The notes: generated by a model from the sequence alone, not told the origin. A stretch of 64,000 nt of DNA from Siphlonurus alternatus (GCA_949825025.1 OX463781.1:2395066-2459065), one strand, 5' to 3'; positions 1 to 11,635 are shown, counted from the stretch's first letter. Translations and numbers: made by a program.

Positions 1-225
1 AGCAACAATTAATTTATTGTTTACGAGCGTTATATAGACAATCGTTTGCTTGACCAGACAGTTCAATGACGTCACGGGCGACACGGGCGCCGGCTCCAGG
101 TCACGTGACCTCTCTTTTAGCCATGATGCAGTACGAATAAAAATCGCATAAAATTTACAGGTGTATTTTTCGACCTCCTCTTTCGATTGAGCTACTAAAA
201 AAGTTGATGCAAATTGTCCATTATC

Positions 226-386
226 AATGGACCAAAGTGATGTCCAAAGCCTGGGAAACTACACACGAGTGCATCACTGCACTGGGTGGAAAGCGAGATG
301 AATTTACCCCAGGGAGAAAGCAACGTAATTTTTACTTGAAACGGTCACCCATCCAAGTACTAACCACGCTCGACGTTGATTGACTT
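226..386 (-). mobile_element. 5S-rRNA-derived SINE, 3' truncated fragment
   Basis: Read on the minus strand this contains the 5S rRNA internal-promoter block (GGTTAGTACTTGGATGGGT), followed by the same body sequence seen at 25460-25880 and 52920-53290. It sits in the GUSB intron just before the exon at 400. It is a partial copy; the 5S head beyond about 386 is missing. Confidence 0.75.
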
Positions 387-399
387 CTATTACTTGCAG

Positions 400-880
400 G
401 CAGGTGCGTGACCTGGCCAGGGAGCTGGACTACACTCGACCAATCACCATCGCGCTCGCTCAGTCCTACGACAATGACAAAGTGGTAATATTTCCTCCTA
501 AGTCCACACAATCCTAAATAGAGGCGAGGCTAGTCAGCTGATTTTGCGGTGTTCCCACCGTCCTTTCCAAACCTATGTAAAAAAATGTAGATGTTTTCAA
601 ATTTATAGATTTAATAGTTACTGAGAAAAAATTCAAATTTTCTAGCATGGAGGTTTATGGAGAAAATTTTTCCGCCGGGGAACATTTGAAGCCTCTATAA
701 ATCTTCGTTACATGAGGGGCACAAATTGAACGACTTAATTGTAACGTAAATTTTTAGAACTGAAATGTTACAAAAAATAAGCTATGGCTATGACGAAAAC
801 ATGCTAAACTTAAAAATACAAATTTTATTCGACAAGAATCAAATTTTATTTCGAGAAATTTGAAAATTACGCCGCATGAT

Positions 881-936
<56 letters not shown>

Positions 937-1152
937 TAATAATACTATATTATTATTATTTATTATTATGATTCGATCTATATAATGCAATAATGTGTGT
1001 TACTCAAAACGATGAAAACAACCTTTATAGTTTATAATGATATATATATAATATGAACGTACCCATACATACGTATTATAAGAAAAGAGAACATTTTTTA
1101 ATCATATGATTATAGTATCTTATCTAACATTATTACCATTGTAAATGCATGC

Positions 1153-1183
<31 letters not shown>

Positions 1184-4100
1184 CATGCAAAAAATATTTT
1201 TAAATATTTTGTAATGAGGGCAACACCAATTTAAATTAATTTATGCTCTCAGTTGATAAAATTCTTCCAAGCGAATTAGTCGAACCGTTTCCACCCACAT
1301 GCGCCTTACAATATTGCATGGCAGCTGTGTATCGTATCGCTTGGTCAGGCGCTGGATAATAATACACTTCCTAACTACCCGGCGCTCTAAAACGTCTTAT
1401 CTCCTCAATCGGTCTTATCTCCATGAGCAGGTGCTTGCCGCTCTGCCAAGGCGCAGTGATCGGGCGGTGTTATATTTTATCATCTTACAGACAGTCTGCA
1501 TTACAAGATACAATTTTGCGTACAATTTTTCCTTACAAGAAAATTTCATCTCAATACAAACAAAATGGAGTTTAAGTTTTCTTGTAAATATAAGAAATAA
1601 AATTTTATCGTTTAATACCGGCTTAATTAAATTGGTTTCTGCTCTAATCGGACGTTGTTTATATTATAATAGAGCATGTCGACCTCAAAATTTTAAAATT
1701 TTTAAATTTTTCATTGTAAAAATGGATGTGGAGGATGCAAAGTTATGCCACTCTAATTTTTTTCAGACTTTTTAGAGCCCCGAAATTATTGCTAAAAAGT
1801 TTTGCCGAGGTCAGGTTTGAACTAAGGCCCTTAGGTCCTATCTTTTTATTACGAGAGGCGTCACTTTCTCTGTACTTTCAATAATTTTTTAAAAATATTT
1901 CCCGGACTCTAAAAAATCTTAAAAAAAAAAAAAAAAAAAAAATAGAGTAGCACAACTTTGCACCTTCTATTCATTTCTGAGGTCGATACTCCATTTGAGA
2001 AGAAGTGAGTAAAAATTGCCCTGAAAGTCGCCCATACGTTGTTTCGGTGTGGCCCACTCACCTACCTGAATTCCTGGTAGCATAGCCTGAATACCTGGTA
2101 GCATAGCCTGAATACCTGGTAGCATACCCTGAGTACCTGGTAGCATATATCTTGAATTCCTGCATGGTAGCAAGATACCCTGAATTTCCGGTAGCAAGAT
2201 ACCCTAAATTCCTGGTAGCATATATACCCTGAATTCCTGGTAGCAAGATACCCTGAATTCCTAATAGCATATATACATTGAGAACCTGGTAGCACACCTT
2301 GAGTACCTGGTAGCATACCCTGACCACCTGGTGATGACCGCAGGCCCAGCTGCTGGACGTGGTTTCGTTCAACCGGTACAACGCGTGGTACTCGGACGCG
2401 GGCCGCCTCGAGGTGATCGCCGTGAACGTCGAGGCGGAGGCGCGCGCGTGGCACCAAACCTTCAACAAACCGGTCATCATGGCTGAGTATGGAGCGGACA
2501 CCTGGCCGGGACTACACAGGGTAACTTGTCACACCACCAAACAGTTTTACCTTCAACAAACCGGTCATCATAGCCGAGTACGGAGCCGACACCTGGCCGG
2601 GACTACACAGGGTAACTTGTCACACCACCAAACAGTTTTACCTTCAACAAACCGGTCATCATAGCCGAGTACGGAGCCGACACTTGGCCGGGACTACACA
2701 GGGTAACTTGTCACACCACCAAACAGTTTTACCTTCAACAAACCGGTCATCATGGCCGAGTACGGAGCTGACACTTGGCCGGGACTATAACACAGGGTAA
2801 ACTTTTTGTGGGAAATTTCTGTACTAGTTCACCCTACGCTATGTAGCCTGTATATTAAGGGTTAAAGGCATAAAGGCCTCAAATTAAAAATTCGATAGTC
2901 ACAGAGAGTTGCTTGAGTTGACAATAAGCATTCAGATTATTTTTTACGTGCGCGATCGATGCAGCTGCATGAGCGGGGGCTGCACAGTAAGGATGCAGAG
3001 GTCCTTGATGACGTCAAAAAACATGGCGGCGTATGTATGGTTGTGCGTTGTGACGTCATTTTGACGTCATCAAGGACCTGCATCCTTATACTTTGCAGCC
3101 CCCGCTCATGCAGCTGCATCGCGCATGGAAAAAATAATCCAAATGTTGATCGTCAACTCAAGCAACTCTCTGTGACTGCCTAATTTTTAATTTGAGACCT
3201 GTATGCCTTTAAAATAACACGCCCAATGTTAAAAAAAATCCCACACATGAAAATTATAAAAAAAAATAAAATTTAAAATTTTCTCCTCTATATATACATC
3301 CCCCATCAGTATATTGATCTATATATAAAATATCAAGTGTATAAATACAAATTCGAGCGATTTTTTTTAGTTACTAATTTTTAAACACCTGATATTTTAT
3401 CTATACTGATAGGGGATCTACAGGAAAATATTTAAAGAAAATATTTATGTTTCATAATTTTCATACAGTGTGGAAATATTTTTAACATTGGGCGTGTTAC
3501 CTTCCCCTTAAACATGCAAGGATGGAAGGCGAGAGAAATGGCTGGAGCTGCATGGTCATATTGTCACGGAGCGGCTGGTTACACCACTCCGTGTGATATT
3601 GAGACGGGATCTTCCTGTGGTTGGGCAGAGGAGTATCAGAACAGAGACTCGAGACGTCTTGTGGATCCACACTTTAATTAATTAATGTAGTAATACATGC
3701 GACCGAGCCCGGCAGGGCCGGCCGCAAAGAGTACAATAATTATAAAAGTTTGTGTAACAGAGTACCCCCCGTGACCAAGTCAATGGCGGCTTATATAACT
3801 CCCAAACGTGAAGTGTCAGCAATACCATAGAGTGATATATATTCCAAATATATCACTCTATGGCAATACCTATATAGCTGCAGGCCATTGCACTGCAGTG
3901 CTGATGCGGCGTCTAGACGCATCAGAATTACGTGCATAACCATATATAGTGCTGCACAGGGGCGTAGACAAGGGGGGGGGGTTGGGTGTTATACCCCCCC
4001 CCCCCTTGAGAGCTGAACCTTAGTAAATTTTAAGGGAAAAATAACAAAAAATGGGACTCGACAGATACGAATTAGCTAAAATTTTATGAAAAATTTTCTT

Positions 4101-6375
4101 AAAAAAAAAAATAATAAAAATAAAAATTTATATCCCCGAAACACATCGTTAATACATATTTATTTGATTTAAAATCGGTCTGCAGAATTATGATTATATG
4201 ATCATGGTATAATTCTATATTATGATAATTATAATATGTAGTATTCCTCATTAAGTTATTTATGTTTTTGTATACGAAAAGACAACAATTTAAAGTGTAA
4301 AAAATGTTGAAAGCATTCCCCGCATACTGTTCAGCATAAAAATAAAAATTATACATAGTATTTTATTATTTTTAATTAATTATATAGGTATATTACATCT
4401 TACATGCAATTGCTAATAGTTTCTTTGTCTCATGTATAATACTGTACGTATATCTTTGAATTTATTATTTGAAGTTAAAAAAAATCCGATTTTTTAAATG
4501 TATTAATTTTACAGTATACTTAATGTAATGAATTGATTTTCCTGTTTTGAAAATTAAATAAAAATATTTTTTCTTGCTCGTACATCAGTACATCGTCTTA
4601 AAATGTGGTCTATTTTTTTATAAGAAAAAGTAGTGACAAAAATATTGTAACTACATAATTTCCGATTTACAAATATAAGAAATTTGCTGCAACTTTTCAT
4701 CGAAAAAATGTATAGTCCACGTCTCTTTTTCAAAAAAATCGCGCACCATGAAACTAATAAAAACAATATAAAAGTGGTATTAGATGAATTACTTGATTTA
4801 AATATACTCAATTAAAGCACGTTAGTGCACGTATAATATTGAAAAGAAATTAAAAAAAGGGGTGCAAAAAAAAAATAAAATTTTAAAAATATTGCATCAG
4901 GCCATGCATTCTCTATAATAGTATTTTTTTTTTTATAATTTTACCCTAAAAAAGGGGCGTGTCCTTAAAAAAATCGTGCCTGCGGCGGGCTATTGGGGGG
5001 CTACGCCCCCCAAACCCCCCAGTGGGCTATTTACCATCTTATTTATCTTCAAGACCCCCCCCCCCCCTTGGACAAATCCTGGCTACGCCACTCATGGTGC
5101 TGCACTTCCGCGTTACTTAATAATTATTAGAGACCTAAGCCGCCACGTGACAATATGGTCCTAATTTAGAAGGTGTAATATGTACCCAGAACCAAATTAC
5201 GGGGGGAGAGGGGGGGGGGGAATAACATTAACATTTTCAACAACATTTTAATTTTTATCAGGCCAATGTTAATGAAAAGAATCAAATTAATTGTAGGGGG
5301 AATTGCCAAAATTGAACATGTTAATTCCAAACTATCAGGGGGGGGGGGCATGATCCGCGACTGAATATAGTAATTGATATTATAAAAACTCTTTTGTTTG
5401 TTTCCAGAACCCGGCATTTATTTGGTCCGAGGAATTCCAAACACAACTTCTGTCTGAACATTTTAAAGCGTTTGACAAACTGCGCCAGGAAGGCTTCTTT
5501 ATTGGCGAGATGATTTGGAACTTCGCGGACTTCCAGACTGACCAATGTGAGTTGTTTCTGACCCGCACATCGAAGAACACTTTGAGGCCATGGAGTCTCT
5601 ACGCATCACGACCTTTTGCTTTACGAGGGCACGATCTGATCTGACAGCCCCCGTGTATATTTAAACCAGTTTTGGTGTATTATTCCCTGGCTAATTACTT
5701 GGAAACTGTTCCGAAGATTCATGAAAATAATCGAGAACCGAATTTCTTTATTCCTTCCTTTGTTATATTTGGCCGAGGACCTCAAGTTATATATATGGTT
5801 GTCAATTTTTTTCACATTTTTATTTTTTAAACCATCTAACACCCAAAATGTTTGCTGCAAAACGCTGTGATGTCATAGTCATGCACAAAGTTAACACACA
5901 AGCATAGGGATCGAAATACATTGTATATATATATATATATGACGTCGCAGCGTCTTTCACCTCCATTTTTAGGGTGTTACAAGTTTCAAAAATCTGGGGG
6001 GGTCTTCAAATAACACAAATTACAACAATCCTAAAATTAAGACAGTCTTAGCGTATTCTTTATTGTTGCGCTAAGACAGTCTTAGGCTAAGTTTAGGTTA
6101 AGTGGTGTTATTTGAAGACCCCCCTGGTCCCTATCAAAAGGTTCAATAAAATTTGATAAAAGTAGCCCTCTACGTACGATGTCCCGTCTGTTCCAGCCTA
6201 CACACGGGTGGGCGGCAACAACAAGGGGGTGTTCACGCGGCAGCGCCAGCCCAAGGCGGCGGCCTTCCTTCTTCGTCAGCGCTACTGGAACCTCGCGAGC
6301 CTCCTGGACGGAGCGGAGGCCCTCGACCCCGCGGAGACGCCGTACGTCAGTCCACCGCGACATTCGGAGCTCTGA
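400..6375 (+). CDS. GUSB: Beta-glucuronidase, C-terminal part (5' exons outside window)
   Basis: Lysosomal glycoside hydrolase family 2 enzyme that removes terminal glucuronic acid from glycosaminoglycans and glucuronides. Exons: 400-484 (start could be 404), 2344-2520, 5408-5546 and 6197-6375, the last ending in TGA. All junctions are GT-AG and phases agree (0, 0, 1). The spliced protein follows vertebrate GUSB: a DYTRPIT block, then FNRYNAWY (human NSYYSWY, active-site Tyr), then MAEYGAD, whose Glu is the catalytic nucleophile of the family (human Glu540), then [10 protein letters not shown], and finally [17 protein letters not shown]. The acid/base Glu in the NEP motif would be encoded upstream. 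The end of exon 2344-2520 is tandemly duplicated in the following intron. Identity is very secure; the first exon edge is not. Confidence 0.93.
518..704. mobile_element. Short palindromic MITE (GAGGCTTCAAGTCAGCTGATT family)
   Basis: The left end carries AGTCAGCTGATTTTGCGGTG and the right end TGAAGCCTCTAT; together they match the ends of related copies at 39225-39515 and 59680-59930. It lies in the GUSB intron after the exon ending at 484. Confidence 0.6.
884..934. repeat. (AT)n microsatellite
   Basis: A run of about 50 alternating A and T bases in a GUSB intron. The surrounding 720-1660 is AT-rich with poly-T near 1151-1178. I see no gene there; the ORF at 1299-1775 has no family resemblance. 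Confidence 0.95.
1672..1994. mobile_element. Palindromic MITE, family alpha (GAGGTCGATACTCCAT ends)
   Basis: Ends carry GTCGACCTCAAAATTTT and GAGGTCGATACTCCAT as inverted repeats. The next blocks (GCAAAGTTATG..., AGATTTTTTAGAGCC) are mirrored near the other end. Other copies are at 11742, 14882, 19785, 20393, 21596, 56226, 56915 and 62366. The centre holds a GGTTTGAACT stretch like a degenerate Pol III B box. Confidence 0.8.
2062..2335 (+). repeat. Minisatellite, unit about 20-26 bp (TACCTGGTAGCATA-CCTGAA)
   Basis: Roughly a dozen imperfect copies of CCTGGTAGCATA(TATA)CCCTGAATT. The array runs up to within about 10 bp of the GUSB splice acceptor at 2342-2343, so the last 280 bp of that intron are tandem repeat. 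It creates spurious minus-strand ORFs full of GIQ/LLPG repeats. Confidence 0.92.
2458..2799 (+). repeat. Four-copy 91-bp tandem duplication of an exon end plus splice donor
   Basis: Copies start at 2458, 2549, 2640 and 2731. Each has the last 63 nt of the GUSB exon (FNKPVI-AEYGAD-WPGLHR) followed by 28 nt of intron with the donor AGG|GTAACT. Copy 1 is the true exon end. Copies 2-4 lie in the intron and differ from copy 1 mainly at third codon positions. Copy 4 has a 3-bp insertion creating a TAA in the exon-derived frame. Confidence 0.93.
2862..3213. mobile_element. Palindromic MITE, family beta (TTAAAGGCAT ends)
   Basis: Near-perfect inverted repeat: TTAAAGGCATAAAGGCCTC on the left, GAGACCTGTATGCCTTTAA on the right, with GATGCAGCTGCATGAGCG and TGACGTCA blocks mirrored inside. 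A second copy is at 43089-43448. Confidence 0.88.
3214..3502. mobile_element. Palindromic MITE, family gamma (TAACACGCCCAATGTTAAAA ends)
   Basis: It starts TAACACGCCCAATGTTAAAA and ends TTTTAACATTGGGCGTGTTA, with mirrored interior (CCCATCAGTA / TACTGATAGGGG). It abuts the family beta element directly. Related partial copies are at 15772-15925 and about 35143-35340. Confidence 0.85.
3822..3864. repeat. Short perfect hairpin (CATAGAGTGATATAT)
   Basis: CATAGAGTGATATATATTCC is followed at once by its complement ending ATATCACTCTATGG. It is a short cruciform-prone palindrome in the GUSB intron; no function is assigned. Confidence 0.7.
3957..5096. mobile_element. Non-autonomous hAT-like DNA transposon with 8-bp target duplication
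   Basis: The left end is CAGGGGCGTAGACAAGGGGG. The right end, read in reverse, contains GGCGTAGCCAGGATTTGTCC followed by CAAGGGGGG. The element is flanked on both sides by GTGCTGCA (3949-3956 and 5097-5104), the 8-bp target duplication expected of hAT. The roughly 1.1-kb interior is AT-rich and has no transposase ORF, so it would need a transposase from elsewhere. Confidence 0.75.
5770..5990. mobile_element. Degenerate MITE (GGACCTCGAGTTA family)
   Basis: It carries GAGGACCTCAAGTTATATAT, TTTTTTAAACC and TGTGATGTCATAGTCATGCA in the order seen in the better copy at 17998-18258. The right end is eroded. Confidence 0.6.
5995..6126. mobile_element. Miniature palindromic element, about 130 bp
   Basis: Perfect terminal inverted repeats GGGGGGTCTTCAAATAACAC / GTGTTATTTGAAGACCCCCC, with AAGACAGTCTTA repeated inside. 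It lies in the last GUSB intron, about 70 bp before the final exon. Confidence 0.85.
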
Positions 6376-6393
6376 GGAACTGTCACAAAATTA

Positions 6394-6399
6394 AATAAA
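6394..6399 (+). terminator. GUSB poly(A) signal AATAAA
   Basis: The first AATAAA after the GUSB stop codon lies about 20 nt downstream; another follows about ten bases on. This is the likely 3' end of the transcript. Confidence 0.6.
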
Positions 6400-7177
6400 A
6401 TTGAATAAATGAATGAGATTGAAAAAAAGTTAAAATAATTTAAATTAAAGTGCTAGCTGTTAATTTTAAAATTATATATTTTCATATTTTAATTATATAA
6501 TATTATAAATATATGTAGTTTATTTTTTTGTACGTGTTTCTATTGATAATATATAATTAAATTTCTTGTGAAGTGATTGAGCACGTTTAATGTGGAAGGA
6601 ATATTCCTATTTTATTTTTTAATTTATTTTTTACTTTTTTTTCCATCCAGTACATACACATAATATGTAATATGCCATATTATATATATATTATATTATT
6701 ATATATAATATGCACGCCGTGAGCAGATATATTATGTTATATTGTGGCGTGTAGTAGGCCTGTTAACCGCGCGTTTTCAAGTTAAGATTTAAATATAGTT
6801 TGAATATAATATATTATATAATTTATTATAAAATTATTATGAAAGCATATGCATGTTGTAAAAAAAGTTGGTGAAAACCAGTTATTATAATTCTCAAAAT
6901 TTAGAAAATTGCAAATTTCTTAATGTAATTAAGAATAAAATAAAATTATATATAATTATCAATTTAGGGGGTCCATATATCATCAAAATTTGTTTACGTA
7001 ACTTATTTTTTAAATTATCATGCATGCATGCCATAATAATATATGCAATGATCATACCTTATAAATTTTTAGCGAGTCTTCAAATCTTTATGGACAATGT
7101 TGCTGCAATTAATTTAAGTCGGACAAAATGTTTACCAACTTTTTGTTTTGTTTTATTCATTATAATTTATACATTTA
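6400..7177. other. AT-rich intergenic DNA, no gene seen
   Basis: Between GUSB and the first GGAGCATCG element I see only AT-rich sequence. The ORF at 6868-7317 is low-complexity and has no recognisable domain. Confidence 0.6.
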
Positions 7178-7492
7178 TGTTGGCACCCAAAGCCGAATTC
7201 TGCCCAGGGCCGAAAAAAATGCGCAGAACTAGATTGGAACATCGCGGGATGCTCCAAACCAAACCTGAAATTAATTCGTTTTTCGGCTGTGGGTCAAACC
7301 ACGGTGCTCCAATCTAGTTCTGGCCAAATGAAAATGCTCCAAAGCCGAAGATCGGCTTTGGAGCATTTCGATTTGACCAAACCTAGCTAGATTGGAGCAT
7401 CGTGGTTTTACCCAAAGTCGAAATGGGATTTTATTTCGTGTTTGGAGCAAAATTTGCCCACTTCTTATAGTTCTACGCATTTTGCAGAGTTC
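7178..7492. mobile_element. Palindromic MITE, family delta (GGAGCATCG), copy 1
   Basis: CCAAAGCCGAA, ATGCGCAGAACTAGATTGGA and GCTCCAAACC are mirrored by GATTGGAGCATCG, TTGGAGCAAAATTTG and TACGCATTTTGC. A central TTCGGCTTTGGAGC hairpin is present. Copies are at 7893 and 44540. Confidence 0.8.
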
Positions 7493-7892
7493 ACGTTACT
7501 TATTTTTTATTTATAGTCTTTGTTCAGTTTGAGTACTTCACGTCATAAAATAATTATAAAATTATAAAAATTGTTATTCCTTCGTCGTGAAAATGTCCCA
7601 AGGTTCTCAAGAACTATTAAATAAATATGAAATTTAAAATTTTATTTGAAGTTAAAAACTTGTAGTTTTTTTCTTACTTTCTTTAAGTAAAAAATTAAAG
7701 TAAATTTAAATAAATATTGTGCTGCGCACTTTTATAATCCGTCTTTTGAGTATAAATGTATAAATGTGGTATAATAAGCACTATATTTTGATGTAAAGTA
7801 CTCAAACTAATCAAATAATATATAAATAATTAAGTAACGTGTAACGTGAGAACCAGAGAAAAGATCATTCGATCCCTGCGTACATATGAACT

Positions 7893-8190
7893 CTGCAAAA
7901 TGCGCAGATCTAGGTGCATGGTCAAATTTTGCTCCTGTGGGTCAAAAACCACGATGCTCCAAATTAGTTCTGGTCAAATGAAAATGTTCTAAAGCCGAAG
8001 TAGAAGTCTCCATCGGCGATCGGCTTTGGAGCATCGTGGTTTGCCGTTTGACCCAAAGCCGAAAAACGAATTCATTTCGGGTTTGGAGACTTTGGAGCAT
8101 CGTCGCGCGATGCTCCCATCTAGATACGCATTTTTTTTTTGGCCCTGCTGGGCCGAATTCGCGGCTTTGGGTATGCCAACATATATTCAA
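7893..8190. mobile_element. Palindromic MITE, family delta (GGAGCATCG), copy 2
   Basis: It shares AAATGCGCAGATCTAG, ATGAAAATGTTCTAAAGCCG and GGCTTTGGAGCATCGTGGTT with copy 1, about 400 bp away. It ends near GGCTTTGGGTATGCCAACAT. Confidence 0.78.
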
Positions 8191-8439
8191 CATTTAATTT
8201 TAGGGATTACAAATTTATACCTCAATGAGCTCGAATTGGAATATATAATTAATATATCAGAATTTCATCATCTGATGTAATATAATATATAATATATATG
8301 TCGAAAACGAAAAGGTATATATATATTATATAGAAATTTAAACTTCATTAAAACTTAAACTATTTTAAATGGAATAAGCATTAGAAAATTCTTACATTAA
8401 ACATAACAATACTTTTTGACATAGTATTTAATTGATCCC

Positions 8440-8831
8440 CATAAGGAAGAAATGTAACTCGTCGTATATATATAGCCGTAGCAGAGACCCTACAGTATAG
8501 GGTCTCTGTAGCCGTAGCGGCCGTAGTTTTAATTTATCATTCGCGCTCTTATTGAAAATTTCAAAATTGTCAGTTGATATTTTCGACCATAGATGGCAAA
8601 AAACTACAGTACTCGTAAACAAACTGACAGTTGTTAGTTTCTATTTGCGAACATAGATGGCAGAAAACTACAGTTTGCGAGAAATTCGAGAATTCAAATC
8701 AGCAGCTGTTAGAGAAACGTACGGTAAGCTCGACAGATTTTCATCAAAAGTTTCAACTTTTTTAGCATTACTACTACAATTTATCGTTCTCTAAGTATAG
8801 ATAAATATGTCCTAAAGCCTGCACGATTGAA
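8440..8831 (+). promoter_or_regulatory. Probable HINFP promoter / 5' UTR
   Basis: This interval ends at the HINFP start codon. It holds two copies of ATAGATGGCARAAAACTACAG (about 8592 and 8654), roughly 62 bp apart, and a hairpin (AGAGACCCTA/TAGGGTCTCT) at about 8484-8508. The core AGATGGC resembles a CTCF-type half motif, but that is only a resemblance. No clear TATA box is seen. The transcription start is not determined. Confidence 0.4.
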
Positions 8832-11635
8832 ATGTCGGAACGGAACTTGATGGATTCCAGTGGTCGTGTCGTGTTGGGACTGTTGGGAGAGTTTGGGAAC
8901 ATTGTCAACAACATGGATTCCGAGCCTGCGAGTCACGAATGTCCCGATGACGAATTTAGTTCGAGCGAGCCCCCCAAGCGAGTTTGTTTCGCGCTCAACG
9001 AGGACCGCTCGAGCGACGTGGACGACCCTGTAGACTCGCCGCCGCAGACCAGGCGGCAGTGCAGGAAGTGGAGCGAGCTCAAGAAGGAGCCGTTCCAGCT
9101 GCAGTGCGAGTGGCGGGACTGCACGTTCACGAGCTTCACCACTGACGAGTTCTGCACGCACGTCAGCGACCACATCCCGCACCTGGACGTGCGGAGCATC
9201 GAGGAGGAGGAGATCAGTAAGTAACCTGACCGGAGGGTGCTTCTTTCACAATCACGCCGCAACACTTCTGCAAAAAATCAAGCTCCACTTGATTTTCTTA
9301 CGGCGGTTGCGTCAAGGTTTTGCAAAACAAAAATTGGACCTTTACTCAGAAGAAGCAGGGTTTAAGGTCAGGCTATCGTGCAGACTATCTATGTATACAG
9401 TGTAATTATGCTGTTCAAATTTAAATATTTATTAATCTCTGTACATATAAGACAAGTAACATTATACATACAGTAGTGAATATAAGTAAGTATAATTCAT
9501 ATTTACAGTACCCTTGTAAAAGCCATCAATTTCATACACATTATTGTCAAAAAGGTTTCCGTCTCTTCTTAAATGCAATTAAATTTGCTTCACTTTTAAT
9601 ATCACTAGGGAGATAGTTAAACAGGGATTGGGCACCATCCATAAGTCCAATTTCACTGTGTCACTCAAGTTCAAATGTATTCTTGTGACGAGTTTTATAA
9701 ACACGATTTAAATTTACAGTTATTAAAATAATGAGGATTGGTTTTGACAAAAATCAACTGTTTTGAAATGTACAATGTCGGCAGAATACTCAAATCTCAA
9801 AATAAAAATTTACAACTTGACCTTGGTGGTATATTTGCCAGTATTCTGTATGTATAGCATGCAGATATTATATGCAGAACATACAAGCCGATTGAGAGTG
9901 TTCTCTGCAGCTTTTCCCAGGATAAAAGTAGCTCTCTTTATGAGACGTTTTTGTCCACAGTGGCGGTCTACGTGTGCCTCTGGGCGGGCTGCGAGCGAGA
10001 GATTACGACGTCCGACGAGGCCATCCGCCACGTCTACTACCACGGCTTCCATACGAAGCTGAAGAGCATCGGAGCGAGAATGATGGCCGACGAAAACCAC
10101 CCTGTGAGTCAACCTGGTGTGTCTTTTTAAGAGGGTCCAATTTCAACCTGGGGGACTGGGGTGTCTTTTTAGGAGGGTCCAATTTCAACCTGGGGGACTG
10201 GTGTGTCTTTTTAAGAGGGTCCAATTTCAACCTGGGGGACTGGGTTGTCTTTTTAAGAGGCTCCAATTTGAGCCAATTTCAACCTGGGGGACTGGGGTGT
10301 CTTTTTAAGAGGGTCCAATTTCAGGCAGATTGTTTCACAATAAATTTTGGTTCACTACCTCAGAAAATAAAGATGGGGGAATGTTTACCCACATTAACGA
10401 TATTATGTACTTTGAAATTTATTAAAATGATAACTAAAAGTAATACTGTACCGTACTTCTGCCAATTCTATTCTCCCGATACCTATTCTATTCTTATAGC
10501 TTGCCGTTGTTGAACCGTTCTCTGTCCCTCAGAAGTGCCTGCTAAACCAGGAGGACCGCAACGTGATCATTGCGCTGGATGTACCGTTCCGGTGCTACTG
10601 GGACCGTTGTGAGGTTGAGCTGCAGAGCGCACAGAAGTTCTACTATCACGTCCAGGCCCACGCGGTCAGCCACGTCAGCAGCCTCAAGAGAAGCAGCAAG
10701 CTCAAGAAGGTGGCCTGCTGCCTCTGGAGGGGTGAGCAAAGTCGTTGGCACTCCGCGTATTACCTATGGAGGCTTCAAGTGTTCCCCAGCGGGAAAATTT
10801 TCTCCATAAGCCACCATGTTAGAAAATTTAAATCTTTTCTCAGTAACTAGCAAAGCTATGATTTTGATTTTCATTTTTGTTTTATTTTTTGTGTATTTCA
10901 CTTATGTTTAATAAGTATTTGCTTTGTTTTAGTGTATGGTTGACTTATTGTATTTAGTGCCTTGGTTATGTAACCGTTGCTAAATAAATATTAATTTGAA
11001 TTTGAATTTGAATTTGAAACCATCTCGTACCCTCTCATTTAGGGATCTTCTGATAATGAATCAAGAACTTATTTTCCCCAGAAAAGCAATTTCAGGACAA
11101 TATTGAGATTCAAAAAGAGAGACTCTTGTGTGTCACACTTTAAAAAAAATAACATGCTTACATTACCTTCTTTGTATATTTTAAGTTGTGCCTTATTTAG
11201 AAGGAAACACCCAGAATATTTTGAGTGTCATAATCATGTATATAAAACTAGAAATAAGCAGAATAGTGTAATAATAAGTCATAGGTCTGCTCTATTAGAA
11301 AAAAGTCCACTATACCAAAGTGCAAAAATTTATGACTTTTTGCCTGCCTGTATCAGAAATATTGAGAGCGACCAGTTGTTTAAAAGCAAGCTTAGAGATG
11401 TGCTTATAAAGAAAGAATTTTATTCCGTGAAAATGTTCTTTTCAAATAAACTCTCAGAACAGTGTTAAAAGGTTGTATGAAATTTGTTGTATATTAATGT
11501 TTTTATCGTGTTTTTTGTTGGTTTTAATATGTTTTTTTTTTTTTTTTCTTTTTTTTTTGTGACGTGATTGATGTTGACTTTTGTACAACCAAAATCGAAA
11601 TAAAATTATTATTATTATTATTATTATTATTATTG

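Noticed and set aside
1299..1775. 158-codon open frame
   Set aside because: It lies in a GUSB intron, overlaps a MITE and has AT-driven composition and no family resemblance.
2058..2501. Minus-strand ORFs rich in LLPG/YATR repeats
   Set aside because: They are translations of the minisatellite and the antisense of a GUSB exon.
8781..9265. Two minus-strand ORFs over HINFP exon 1
   Set aside because: Antisense shadows of a GC-rich coding exon; no independent homology.
10003..10513. ORFs with [12 protein letters not shown] or [14 protein letters not shown] repeats
   Set aside because: These are frame translations of the 42-bp tandem repeat.
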